From Chloroflexota bacterium (GTDB taxonomy: Bacteria; Chloroflexota; Chloroflexia; QHBQ01; JADMIH01): 8,108 bases of DNA. The first letter of the stretch is position 1. Every line of letters begins with the position of its first letter. A model generated the notes under the pieces. It worked only from the letters and a program-made list of their open reading frames with translations. It made no database searches and was not told the DNA's origin. The position numbers were made by a program, and so were the translations under genes. The stretch covers positions 1-8,108 of the forward strand of contig JADMIH010000168.1 of the NCBI GenBank assembly GCA_015478675.1, in the 5' to 3' direction. Positions 1 to 6,407 of the stretch are shown here, piece by piece.

Positions 1-328
1 CCGACCATGTGAAGAAGGGATAGCGCACCAGATTGGCCTCTTCCATCATCAAGTAGGCGTTTTGCTTGAAGACCCGGCAGTTGAGGAGCGCGGCTGTGTG
101 CCCATCCCACCACCCCGAATGTGTCGCGCAGAATATAACAGGATAGGGAGGTTGCCCACGCAGGCGCGCTGTCTTGGGATCAAGGCGCAGGTATACGCCT
201 CCGAAGGCGTTACTAAGCCCCCTTTGCACAAGGAGCCTGCTAACCAGCCAGTCACCCACCATGTTTTTGTTTGCTGTGTGGAATGAGAAACCGGTGGGCG
301 CTTTGCCTGGTAGGAGAGGAACCTTCAC
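1..328 (-). CDS. PlsC-like lysophospholipid/carotenoid acyltransferase, partial (cut by window edge)
   Basis: Only the first 109 codons are present; the gene continues past the left edge. Translation shows the acyltransferase block I HX4D motif (THSGWWDGH; His70 and Asp75). It is followed by a MMEEANLVRYPFF stretch of the kind seen in PlsC-type acyltransferases that accompany carotenoid genes. Such enzymes move an acyl group from acyl-CoA or acyl-ACP to a hydroxyl on a lysolipid or glycolipid. I chose the GTG at 326-328. It overlaps the desaturase stop as GTGA, has GAGG eight bases upstream (337-340), and the frame stays open with family-like length before the HX4D motif. A later ATG at 260-262 is possible but lacks a clear ribosome binding site. 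The overlap implies translational coupling to the desaturase. The inferred substrate is a hydroxylated or glycosylated carotenoid; a general glycerolipid role is not excluded. Confidence 0.8.
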   Translation of the reverse strand, partial: MKVPLLPGKAPTGFSFHTANKNMVGDWLVSRLLVQRGLSNAFGGVYLRLDPKTARLRGQPPYPVIFCATHSGWWDGHTAALLNCRVFKQNAYLMMEEANLVRYPFFTWS

Positions 329-1806
329 TTCACCAACCTCGACACAAGCCGCGCCGACAGCAGGACCAGGGGAATACCTCCGCCAGGGTGTACGCTCCCG
401 CCCACGAAGAAGAGGTTGCTGAGGCCGGGGGCGCGGTTGGGCGGCCTGCGAAATGCTGTCTGGCGGCTGTTCGATGAGATGCCATAAATAGAGCCTTGCC
501 AGGCGTTGTACTCTTTCTCGAAGTCGCGAGGTGTGATTACCTTCTCAAAGACGATGCGCTCCCGCAGCCCGGGCAACCCCATCACCTCAAGGCGCGAGAT
601 AATTTTGTCACGGTATGAACGTTGTCTGCTCGCCCAATCCACCTCAGGAGTGAGCGCAGGAGCGTTGACCAGCACAAAGAGGTTGAGGCAGCCGGGGGGC
701 GCTTGCGTCGGATCGCTCTTTGAGGTGCAGGCTACGTAGATGGTAGGGTCGGGCGCGGGCTCGCGCCGCTCAAAAATGTAGCTGAACTCCGATTTGTAAT
801 CGCTGCTGAAAAATACGTTGTGGTGAGCAAGACCAGGGAAATCGCCCTGTACGCCCAGTAATAGCACAAACCCTGAGCAAGATGGCTCTAACCGCTCCAT
901 GCGGCGCACGAGGCTCACGTTCCTGTACTGCTCAGGCACGAGTGAGGGGTAAGCGTACATTGGATCAGCGTTTATAACAACGGCATCCGAGTGCAAAGTG
1001 CCCCCACCCGCGAAGCGCACTCCAGAGGCACGAGGTTGCCGCCAACCTGCGTTCCCCACTTCTATCGCTGATACTTGGCAATTGGGTTGGAAGTTCACCC
1101 CAACTTCGCCTGCGACCTCCATGAGGGCCTCTATAAGGCGGTAAATGCCCCCTTCTATATACCAACCTCCACCCGCCAGTTCGATGTAAGGTATTATCGA
1201 GAGAGTAGCAGGGGCGCGGAAAGGGGAAGAGCCGTTATAAGTGGCGTAGCGGTCGAATAGCTGTACCAGGCGTGGGTCCTTGAAAGATCGTTTTACCTTA
1301 CGGTGCATAGTGAGATGGGCGTCTATCCTCAGCACGTCAATCGCGCGCGGCGAGATAAAATCGCGCAGGCGGGGACGCTCTCGCAGCAGGAAAACAGGTC
1401 CTGCTCGCTCGAATAGAGTACGCGCGTAAGCCAGGAACCGGAAAAGGCCGGTCACGTCATCAGGCGAAAATCTTCCTATCTCGGAGACAAGGCGGGGCAG
1501 ATTGGAGGAGATATCGAGCTGTGCCCCACCCGGATAGCGATAGCGGCAAACAGGCTCCAACGGCTTGAGGGTAAGATAATCTTCGACGTTGCGGCCCGCG
1601 GCGCGAAAAGTATCAGCGATAACTCCCGGCATTGTTACCAGCGACGGCCCCGTGTCGAAGCGGAAGCCCTCGTGGGTAACAATGTTCATCTTGCCGCCCG
1701 GCAGAGCGTTCTTCTCCAGCAGGGTAACGCGATGCCCTCTGGCCGCGAGGCGCACTGCGGTGCTCAGACCTCCTAAACCCGCTCCTACGACTGCGATGTG
1801 GCTCAT
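325..1806 (-). CDS. crtI: CrtI/CrtN-family phytoene desaturase-type FAD oxidoreductase
   Basis: This 493-residue protein is a carotenoid desaturase/oxygenase of the CrtI family, of normal length. The N-terminus carries the dinucleotide-binding fold VVGAGLGGLS (Gly8, Gly10, Gly13) with the ribose-binding Glu31 and then LPGGK. The C-terminus ends with the family signature GGSVHPGGGIPLVLLSARL. These enzymes act at the membrane and use FAD to desaturate or oxidise C30/C40 carotenoid chains. The GGSxHPGGG form of the signature recalls CrtP/CrtNb and CrtD-type members as much as classical CrtI, so the reaction is open; the symbol is family-level only. The ATG at 1804-1806 begins directly at the FAD motif. 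No Shine-Dalgarno is visible before it, and a TATAAC box lies only nine bases upstream, so a leaderless transcript is possible. It is coupled (GTGA) to the downstream acyltransferase. No phytoene synthase is in the window. Confidence 0.9.
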   Translation of the reverse strand: MSHIAVVGAGLGGLSTAVRLAARGHRVTLLEKNALPGGKMNIVTHEGFRFDTGPSLVTMPGVIADTFRAAGRNVEDYLTLKPLEPVCRYRYPGGAQLDISSNLPRLVSEIGRFSPDDVTGLFRFLAYARTLFERAGPVFLLRERPRLRDFISPRAIDVLRIDAHLTMHRKVKRSFKDPRLVQLFDRYATYNGSSPFRAPATLSIIPYIELAGGGWYIEGGIYRLIEALMEVAGEVGVNFQPNCQVSAIEVGNAGWRQPRASGVRFAGGGTLHSDAVVINADPMYAYPSLVPEQYRNVSLVRRMERLEPSCSGFVLLLGVQGDFPGLAHHNVFFSSDYKSEFSYIFERREPAPDPTIYVACTSKSDPTQAPPGCLNLFVLVNAPALTPEVDWASRQRSYRDKIISRLEVMGLPGLRERIVFEKVITPRDFEKEYNAWQGSIYGISSNSRQTAFRRPPNRAPGLSNLFFVGGSVHPGGGIPLVLLSARLVSRLVK

Positions 1807-1843
1807 AAGTTGGAAGTTATAGCCTGATAGGTATATAGCATCT

Positions 1844-1889
1844 GGAGTCGGTAGTCAGCGTTCGGAGCCGGTATTGCGTACTACGTAGT
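1844..1889. repeat. Direct repeat plus palindrome upstream of the desaturase (possible operator)
   Basis: GGAGTCGGTA (1844-1853) is repeated as GGAGCCGGTA (1864-1873), 9 of 10 identical and exactly 20 bases apart. The 10-base palindrome ACTACGTAGT (1880-1889) follows. The layout, about two helical turns apart and 40 to 85 bases before the desaturase start, suits a regulator site, but it may be chance. Confidence 0.2.
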
Positions 1890-1994
1890 GCATGAGTGGT
1901 TATGGATAGCGTGTATTTATGTCTCACTCAGCGGGCATCACATTATGGCTTTCTCTACCTCTATCTGCACAGACAGTGTGTGGGCGACGCCTCG

Positions 1995-2003
1995 ATTATA
2001 GCA
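1995..2003 (-). promoter_or_regulatory. Candidate extended -10 promoter for the desaturase-acyltransferase pair
   Basis: On the minus strand TGCTATAAT is a full extended -10 element (TGnTATAAT) just after the stop codon of the YihY gene. There is no good -35 at 17 bases, which extended -10 promoters tolerate. It would give a leader of about 180 bases before the desaturase and uncouple it from the genes upstream. Confidence 0.4.
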
Positions 2004-2007
2004 GACT

Positions 2008-2997
2008 TTACTTGAACCAGGGAGATGCCTTCAGCTCGTGCTTTTGCTCTTTTGCCTCGCGCTTTGCCCTCTTCGTCCGGTTCGTGGGGCGAGGGCGCAT
2101 GCCGTGTTGAGCGCGAGCCTCTTCTGTGATGAACTCGGCATTTTTCGAGGGCTTGATCTGCGAGCCATATTTGTTGACGTACACCTGTGTGAACTCCGCG
2201 CCGAAAAAGAGGATCTGCGCTGAGTAGTAAATCCAGACCAGAACAATTACCAGAGAGCCTGCCGCACCGAATGCCGTGCCGACGCTGCCAGTGCCTAGAT
2301 AGAAGGCGAGGCCGATCTGGCCTATAACGAACAACAGCGCTGTTACCGCCGCGCCTAACCAGACGTCTTTCCACCTGATCTCCACGTCGGGCAAGAACTT
2401 GAAGAGCAAAGCGAACATCAGCGTGATGATGCCAAGAGAGATAAGAAAGTTTATGGCCTGCCACAGGATAGCGCCGCCCGGCAGTGTATCGCTGATTGTC
2501 TTACCTAACACTGCTATGACAGCGCTCACCGCCAGCGAGCCGATTAGCAAAACACCTGTAGCCAGCACCATCAAGAAGGTGAGAAGGCGCTCTTTGACCA
2601 TAGCTACTATGCCCGCGCCCGGCTTAGGCATAACCTCCCAGACGGTATTGAGGGCATCTTGAAGTTGCCCGAACAAGCCTGATGCACCGAGCAAGAGTGT
2701 GACAATGCCTATAATCGTGGCGATTATAGTCCCATTACCCCTATTGGCATTCTGGATAGTTGTTTGGATTATCTTGGCAGCATTGTTGCCCACAACACTA
2801 CCTATAGCGCCCACTATTTGCCCCTGGGCCGCCTTTTGCCCGTAAACAATCGAGGCTATGGAGATAGCAATCAATAGGAGGGGCCCTATAGAGAAGATGG
2901 CATAGTAGGCAAGTGCCGCGCCAAGGCGGGATGCCTTATCCTCGCTCCAGTCTTTGTAGGTATCTTTGAAGAGGCCGAAAATAGCTTTTGGATTCAT
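2008..2997 (-). CDS. YihY/BrkB-family inner membrane protein
   Basis: The 329-residue protein is a member of the YihY/virulence factor BrkB family of polytopic inner membrane proteins. The name comes from the Bordetella serum-resistance locus; the molecular function is not settled, and it is not RNase BN, as was once thought. Six hydrophobic segments are visible at roughly residues 26-52, 89-109, 138-163, 178-200, 212-234 and 243-267. Family-like stretches are ASRLGAALAYYAIFSIGPLL near the N-terminus, KFLPDVEIRWKDVWLGA (200-216) and VWIYYSAQILFFGAEFT (254-270). A basic, hydrophilic tail rich in Arg and Lys (about 300-329) should lie in the cytoplasm. I start at the ATG at 2995-2997, because AAGGAG sits seven bases upstream (3005-3010); a start at 3024 would place that site inside the gene. 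It lies 51 bases behind the M20 gene and is probably cotranscribed with it. Confidence 0.9.
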   Translation of the reverse strand: MNPKAIFGLFKDTYKDWSEDKASRLGAALAYYAIFSIGPLLLIAISIASIVYGQKAAQGQIVGAIGSVVGNNAAKIIQTTIQNANRGNGTIIATIIGIVTLLLGASGLFGQLQDALNTVWEVMPKPGAGIVAMVKERLLTFLMVLATGVLLIGSLAVSAVIAVLGKTISDTLPGGAILWQAINFLISLGIITLMFALLFKFLPDVEIRWKDVWLGAAVTALLFVIGQIGLAFYLGTGSVGTAFGAAGSLVIVLVWIYYSAQILFFGAEFTQVYVNKYGSQIKPSKNAEFITEEARAQHGMRPRPTNRTKRAKREAKEQKHELKASPWFK

Positions 2998-3048
2998 GTA
3001 GAGTCTCCTTCCGGTGCAAGTCACACTCTATATGCAAGCTGTGTGCCG

Positions 3049-4410
3049 TTATGAGGGATTAGCAAGGCTCGAAACGCAGCTTCTCACCACCGTCTCGTAG
3101 AGTATCCGCAGACCCAGCTCCAGGTTGGCGAGTGAGATACGCTCGTCGTGGGCGTGCATCAGGGCGGACGGGTCGGCGTCCGGTTCGCTCTTCATCGGGC
3201 CGAAGCCATAAACGGCTACGCCCAGAGGCTCTGCGAAGCGGGCGTCGCTTGCTCCTGTCGCCATGTAGGGGATCAGGCCTGAGCCGGTGGCTTCCTGCGT
3301 TACCTCTTGCATAGTGCGAAACAGCTCTGTGTTAAATGGGCTTGACGACCCCGCCCAGTATTCATAAACATCTATTTCCACATCGTTACCAAGAGCCTGC
3401 CTGACCTCCTCTGCGAATGCCTCAGCAGTGACGCCAGGGAGCACGCGCCCATCTACATCGGCTTCTGCGTTGGAGGGGATGACGTTGATGCGGTTCCCGG
3501 CGGCGTGCAGGATCGTCGGTGCGGCTGTATTGTGCAGCTGAGCGTTGAGGCTGATCTTTGTAGCGGGTGAGAATGGCGACGCCTCAAGCGCGCTCTGGAA
3601 AGTCTCTCCATTGAGAAGGTCTGTAACTATGCGCCGCCCATGCGGGGTGTCGCCGAGGGTAGCCTCAAGCATCCCAACCACAGTGTCGGTGGCGTGGAGG
3701 GGCAAGGCATTACCGCCCAAACGCTCTAAGGCGGTGCCCAGCTTGACTATGGCGTTGTCGTTGTGCGGGCGCGAGGCGTGCCCCGGCGAGCCATGCGCTC
3801 GTATATGGAAGCGGCACGCGCCCTTCTCGGCCACCCGGCAAGAAAAGAAAGAGCGCTCCCCAACCTGTATCTCGCCGCTGCCACCTTCGCTCAAGCCGTA
3901 CTCGGCTTCGAGCCACTGCGGCATATTCTCCGCGATCCAGCGCATACCCATGTACGAGCCATCCTCCTCGTCGGCGGTGGCAAGGAGCACAACATCACGT
4001 TTGAGCGGCAGCGCGGAGCGGGCAAGCTCCAGGAAGATCGCCAGGTGCCATGCACCCCACTGCTTCATATCAACTGTGCCGCGGCCCCATACATAGCCAC
4101 CTTCTATGTCGCCTGAGAATGGGTGGTGGCTCCAGTACTCAGGCTCGGCGGGCACTACGTCGGTGTGTGACATAAGGAGCAGAGGGCGCTCGGTGCCGTC
4201 GCCCTTCAACACGGCACGCAGGTTAGCTCTCCCCGGCGCGGACTCTACGACTTCGCACTCCACGCCTGCCTCCGCTAGCTGTTCACATATGTAGTTAACG
4301 GCGATGATCTCGTTGCCAGGCGGGTTGCTGGTATCGAGCCGTACAAGCGCCTGCAAGTGGCGCAGGCAGTCCGCATTAAGAGCGTTCCAATTTACTGTAC
4401 TTATAAACAT
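3049..4410 (-). CDS. M20/M25/M40-family metallopeptidase or deacylase
   Basis: The 453-residue protein belongs to the ArgE/DapE/ACY1/CPG2 group: cytoplasmic di-zinc hydrolases that remove an acyl group or amino acid from a small peptide-like substrate. The metal and catalytic residues are all visible: SHTDVVP (His82, Asp84), GRGTVDMK (Asp114), TADEED (Glu148 as general base and Glu149), SEGG (Glu175) and MHAHDERI (His419). A dimerisation or lid domain fits between about 190 and 310, where AHGSPGHASRPH (lid-type GHAS) occurs. The exact substrate cannot be read from the sequence. I start at the ATG at 4408-4410, because AGGAG stands six bases upstream (4417-4421); the in-frame ATG six codons earlier lacks such a site. 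It follows the restriction-like gene by 22 bases, so it shares its transcript, though no functional link to DNA modification is evident. Confidence 0.9.
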   Translation of the reverse strand: MFISTVNWNALNADCLRHLQALVRLDTSNPPGNEIIAVNYICEQLAEAGVECEVVESAPGRANLRAVLKGDGTERPLLLMSHTDVVPAEPEYWSHHPFSGDIEGGYVWGRGTVDMKQWGAWHLAIFLELARSALPLKRDVVLLATADEEDGSYMGMRWIAENMPQWLEAEYGLSEGGSGEIQVGERSFFSCRVAEKGACRFHIRAHGSPGHASRPHNDNAIVKLGTALERLGGNALPLHATDTVVGMLEATLGDTPHGRRIVTDLLNGETFQSALEASPFSPATKISLNAQLHNTAAPTILHAAGNRINVIPSNAEADVDGRVLPGVTAEAFAEEVRQALGNDVEIDVYEYWAGSSSPFNTELFRTMQEVTQEATGSGLIPYMATGASDARFAEPLGVAVYGFGPMKSEPDADPSALMHAHDERISLANLELGLRILYETVVRSCVSSLANPS

Positions 4411-4432
4411 CTGATACTCCTGCTGCATTTCA

Positions 4433-4975
4433 TCACGTGCTGCCCGTTTCGGCGGCGCGTCTTAAAGTCAAAAACGTCTCTTTTAGCTCCTGACGCACTG
4501 CACTCTCCGGCTCGGCAAGTAGGTCCTCCGCCGATGCCCTCCCCTCCTGCACGTCCGAGAGCAGGGCAATTGCCGCCGTGTACATTTGTGGGGGCCTGCC
4601 CCCTAAGTTGACGCCCGGCATGAGAGTTATATTCTTGGTGCGTAGAGCTGGCGTCAAGAAAGCAGTGGTCGGATTTGCCGGTAGCTCGTAGGTATTGATG
4701 AAATCGCCAATATACATTTGGTCGTAATCGCGCCCGGAATAGCAGTCGCCCCCTCCAATTTCCGTGTAGGGCTTGCGTATATCAACAGTGGGATTCATCA
4801 CCTTAGCAAGAGTGCAGGCCATAAGCAGACGCACACCAGCCCGGTTGGTGCTCCATACTACTGCCTCTATTCGCGCCGCTATATCCCGCTCTGTAATCAG
4901 GGGAGTTGGTAAGTCGCCTGTTGCTCTGCGAACCGCATTTGCAAGGATTTCTTGTGGTCGCCCTCCGCCCGCCAT
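4433..4975 (-). CDS. SacI-type restriction endonuclease-like protein, apparently lacking the nuclease half
   Basis: The 180-residue protein overlaps the 3' end of the adenine methyltransferase gene by 79 bases, the usual arrangement of a restriction partner. Residues 44-112 (NRAGVRLLMACTLAK, RKPYTEIGGGDCYSGRDYD, ELPANPTTAFLTPALR) resemble, from memory, the N-terminal part of SacI-family restriction enzymes. In those the PD-(D/E)XK nuclease core lies further downstream. Here the protein stops after a short charged helix (about 150-180). No D/E-X-K core can be seen, and the next gene starts 22 bases on, so there is no room for a hidden continuation. It may be a relic, a DNA-recognition or methyltransferase-assisting subunit, or a compact stand-alone family. 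I start at the ATG at 4973-4975, with GGTGGAG five bases upstream; an ATG at 5008 is less well supported. The gene itself is confident; the family call is moderate. Confidence 0.6.
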   Translation of the reverse strand: MAGGGRPQEILANAVRRATGDLPTPLITERDIAARIEAVVWSTNRAGVRLLMACTLAKVMNPTVDIRKPYTEIGGGDCYSGRDYDQMYIGDFINTYELPANPTTAFLTPALRTKNITLMPGVNLGGRPPQMYTAAIALLSDVQEGRASAEDLLAEPESAVRQELKETFLTLRRAAETGST

Positions 4976-5790
4976 GTGCTCTCCACCTCTGTATCGTAGT
5001 TTACCCATACTACCTCGGTGCGCGGCATTTTAACACTATGCACCAACCGCTCCACACCTTCTATTGAACGCCAGTCGCCGTACAACTCCTGCATGAGCGG
5101 CGATTGATAGCCGGACAGGACCACTTTCCCCTCGACTCTATGTAGCACCTCCGCAAGCTCCCGGTGCTGGTCGTCGGTCATTTCGTAGGCATAGGCGTTA
5201 TGATCGGTGCGCGAGTCGTGGGGATATGGTGGATCGCAGTAGAACAGCGTTTCGGTGCTGTCGTATCTCTGGATCACCTCGATGGCTGGCGCGTGCTCGA
5301 TCTGCACTCTGAGCAGACGTTGGGCGATATACGGCAAGTCCTCGACTGCGCCTAACCACCGCGACACGGCACCAGCCATGCCCGCTCTGCTAGTAAGCAG
5401 GCAGTTTGCCCAACGCCCACTACTCGCCTTCTGGGCGAGTCCGGTTCGCACCTGGCGTGCCCGAACATAGAATCGCCGTGCTCGCTCAAGGTCTGATATA
5501 CCGGCAGTGAGGCCGGATATAGCAAGCTCGAACTCCTCCCTTGAGAAGGGGGTGAGTCCGATAGCCTCTATCAGCATCTCTTTCTCCTCGCGCAATACTC
5601 TAAAGAAGTTGACAAGCTCGCCATCAATATCGTTGTAGGTTTCGACGGGCGCTGGCTCCCGATTTATAAGTACGGCGGCGGATCCTCCAAACGGCTCACA
5701 ATAGTGGGTAGTCTGTGGGAGTAAGGGGAGTATCCAGTCGAGGTGACTGTACTTTCCACCGTACCAGCCGAACGCTATGTGCTTGCCCAT
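4897..5790 (-). CDS. D12-class (Dam-like) DNA adenine-N6 methyltransferase
   Basis: The 297-residue protein transfers a methyl group from S-adenosylmethionine to adenine N6 in DNA. The N-terminus has the D12 hallmark FGWYGGK (7-13). Motif I, for cofactor binding, is EPFGGSAAV (32-40), TYNDID follows at 51-56, and catalytic motif IV is CDPPYPH (Asp186-Tyr189). The length fits intact Dam-type enzymes. The target sequence cannot be inferred. It is the first gene of the minus-strand run and overlaps the restriction-like gene behind it, so it looks like the M gene of a type II system whose R partner is shortened. If so, the enzyme may now act alone, as an epigenetic or self-protecting mark. The ATG at 5788-5790 has GGGGAGG ten bases upstream (5801-5807), and a weak promoter lies further up. 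Confidence 0.92.
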   Translation of the reverse strand: MGKHIAFGWYGGKYSHLDWILPLLPQTTHYCEPFGGSAAVLINREPAPVETYNDIDGELVNFFRVLREEKEMLIEAIGLTPFSREEFELAISGLTAGISDLERARRFYVRARQVRTGLAQKASSGRWANCLLTSRAGMAGAVSRWLGAVEDLPYIAQRLLRVQIEHAPAIEVIQRYDSTETLFYCDPPYPHDSRTDHNAYAYEMTDDQHRELAEVLHRVEGKVVLSGYQSPLMQELYGDWRSIEGVERLVHSVKMPRTEVVWVNYDTEVESTWRAEGDHKKSLQMRFAEQQATYQLP

Positions 5791-5822
5791 GTGCTGCTAT
5801 CCTCCCCTTACTTATCACCACC

Positions 5823-5851
5823 AATATATCACTAACTACCGCGCCTGACAT
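5823..5851 (-). promoter_or_regulatory. Weak sigma70-type promoter candidate for the methyltransferase operon
   Basis: On the minus strand, ATGTCA (5846-5851, 4 of 6 to the -35 consensus), a 17-base spacer and TATATT (5823-5828, 5 of 6 to the -10) precede the methyltransferase by about 30 bases. No operator or controller-protein box was recognised. Confidence 0.35.
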
Positions 5852-5949
5852 GAGGTTGCACACTCATTTGGTGTACGTTGATGATAATAAGGTAGCCCTG
5901 CACCGCTGGTACTTGTCTCGCCTTAATGTTCGTCGCTCCAAGCATTTTC

Positions 5950-5979
5950 TTGACACTTCTGGGCACGATAGACTATAAT
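5950..5979 (+). promoter_or_regulatory. Near-consensus sigma70 promoter of the tRNA gene
   Basis: TTGACA (5950-5955, perfect -35), an 18-base spacer and TATAAT (5974-5979, perfect -10) would start transcription near 5986, about five bases before the mature tRNA. This is a strong promoter, as expected for a single stable-RNA gene. Confidence 0.85.
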
Positions 5980-5990
5980 ATAAGGCGTTC

Positions 5991-6064
5991 GGGCGGTTAG
6001 CTCAGTCGGCTAGAGTGCTACGTTGACATCGTAGAGGTCATTGGTTCGAGTCCAATACCGCCCA
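5991..6064 (+). tRNA. tRNA-Val (anticodon GAC)
   Basis: All arms fold. The acceptor GGGCGGT/ACCGCCC is perfect (5991-5997 with 6057-6063). The D stem GCTC/GAGT contains one G-U pair. The anticodon stem CTACG/CGTAG carries loop TTGACAT, giving anticodon GAC at 6025-6027. The T arm ATTGG-TTCGAGT-CCAAT is perfect. The discriminator is A6064. The following bases are CCC, so the CCA tail is not encoded and must be added after transcription. The tRNA reads GUC and GUU valine codons. It stands alone, divergent from the methyltransferase operon, with its own promoter and terminator. Confidence 0.96.
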
Positions 6065-6071
6065 CCCTCAG

Positions 6072-6091
6072 GCCCTGGCACCAGGGCTTTT
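6072..6091 (+). terminator. Intrinsic terminator behind tRNA-Val
   Basis: GCCCTG (6072-6077), loop GCAC, CAGGGC (6082-6087) and TTTT (6088-6091) form a GC-rich hairpin with a short T run eight bases after the tRNA. The roughly 105 bases from here to 6198 show no gene or repeat I can identify. Confidence 0.7.
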
Positions 6092-6198
6092 GTTCGCCCA
6101 CTCGCTTGCTGCACTGCTGCCTGCGCGTAGTAGCTCTATTCTATACCACCCGTACAGAGGCCGCCAGTAAAATAGGCGCTAACTGACGCGTAGAGTGC

Positions 6199-6367
6199 CC
6201 AGGGCGATTGCATCTAAATTGGTTTACGCACCGAACTCCCCTATACAGGACCTCGACCCATTGTCACTGTAACATACAGCAGGTGAAGTCGGCTCGCAGA
6301 TTGGCTGATACCAGGCATGGTTTTGCCTGGCTGAGTCATTCCGGCAATTTAGATGCAATCGCCCTGG
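6199..6367. mobile_element. MITE-like unit bounded by a perfect 23-bp inverted repeat
   Basis: The 23 bases at 6199-6221 (starting CCAGGGCGATTGCATC) recur as an exact reverse complement at 6345-6367, with 123 bases between. The match ends sharply at both sides, as expected of terminal inverted repeats. The interior codes for nothing convincing but holds a 7-bp hairpin, CCAGGCA/TGCCTGG (6311-6330). No matching target duplication is visible next to the ends (TAGAGTGC on the left against CGCGCACC on the right). It may be an old MITE, the shrunken remains of an IS, or an RNA-level hairpin. The right end lies only seven bases from the start of the ISKra4-type element. Confidence 0.55.
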
Positions 6368-6393
6368 CGCGCACCCCACTTACCGGGTGCGCG
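6368..6393. repeat. Palindrome at the left tip of the ISKra4-type element
   Basis: CGCGCACCC (6368-6376) and GGGTGCGCG (6385-6393) are perfect 9-bp inverted arms around the 8-base loop CACTTACC. The inner arm is the core of the IS left inverted repeat, so the tip can fold on itself. The right end shows a shorter analogue, CCAC-GA-GTGG, at 7875-7884. Confidence 0.6.
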
Positions 6394-6405
6394 TCATCTT
6401 TTAGG
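6375..6405 (+). repeat. Left terminal inverted repeat of the ISKra4-type element
   Basis: The core GGGTGCGCGTCATC (6385-6398) plus TTTAGG (6400-6405) is matched in inverse orientation at the right end. The outer CCCACT (6375-6380) is shared too; the 4-5 bases between differ. Confidence 0.75.
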
Positions 6406-6407
6406 AA

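Noticed and set aside
1965..1990. Terminator behind the YihY gene
   Set aside because: The only inverted stretch (around CTGCACAGACAGTG) is short and imperfect and lacks a T run on the minus strand.
1961..2464. 167-codon minus-strand frame overlapping the YihY gene
   Set aside because: It is a shifted reading of a clear six-helix membrane protein gene, rich in Arg and His, with no motif.
3545..4116. Long plus-strand frames opposite the M20 gene (up to 183 codons)
   Set aside because: They are antisense to a gene with all its metal-binding motifs, have Arg/Ser-rich unlikely protein sequences and no ribosome binding site.
5991..6198. tRNA-Val as an attachment site for a genomic island
   Set aside because: The T arm and 3' end of the tRNA are not repeated anywhere downstream in the window and there is no integrase; the neighbouring elements have their own ends.
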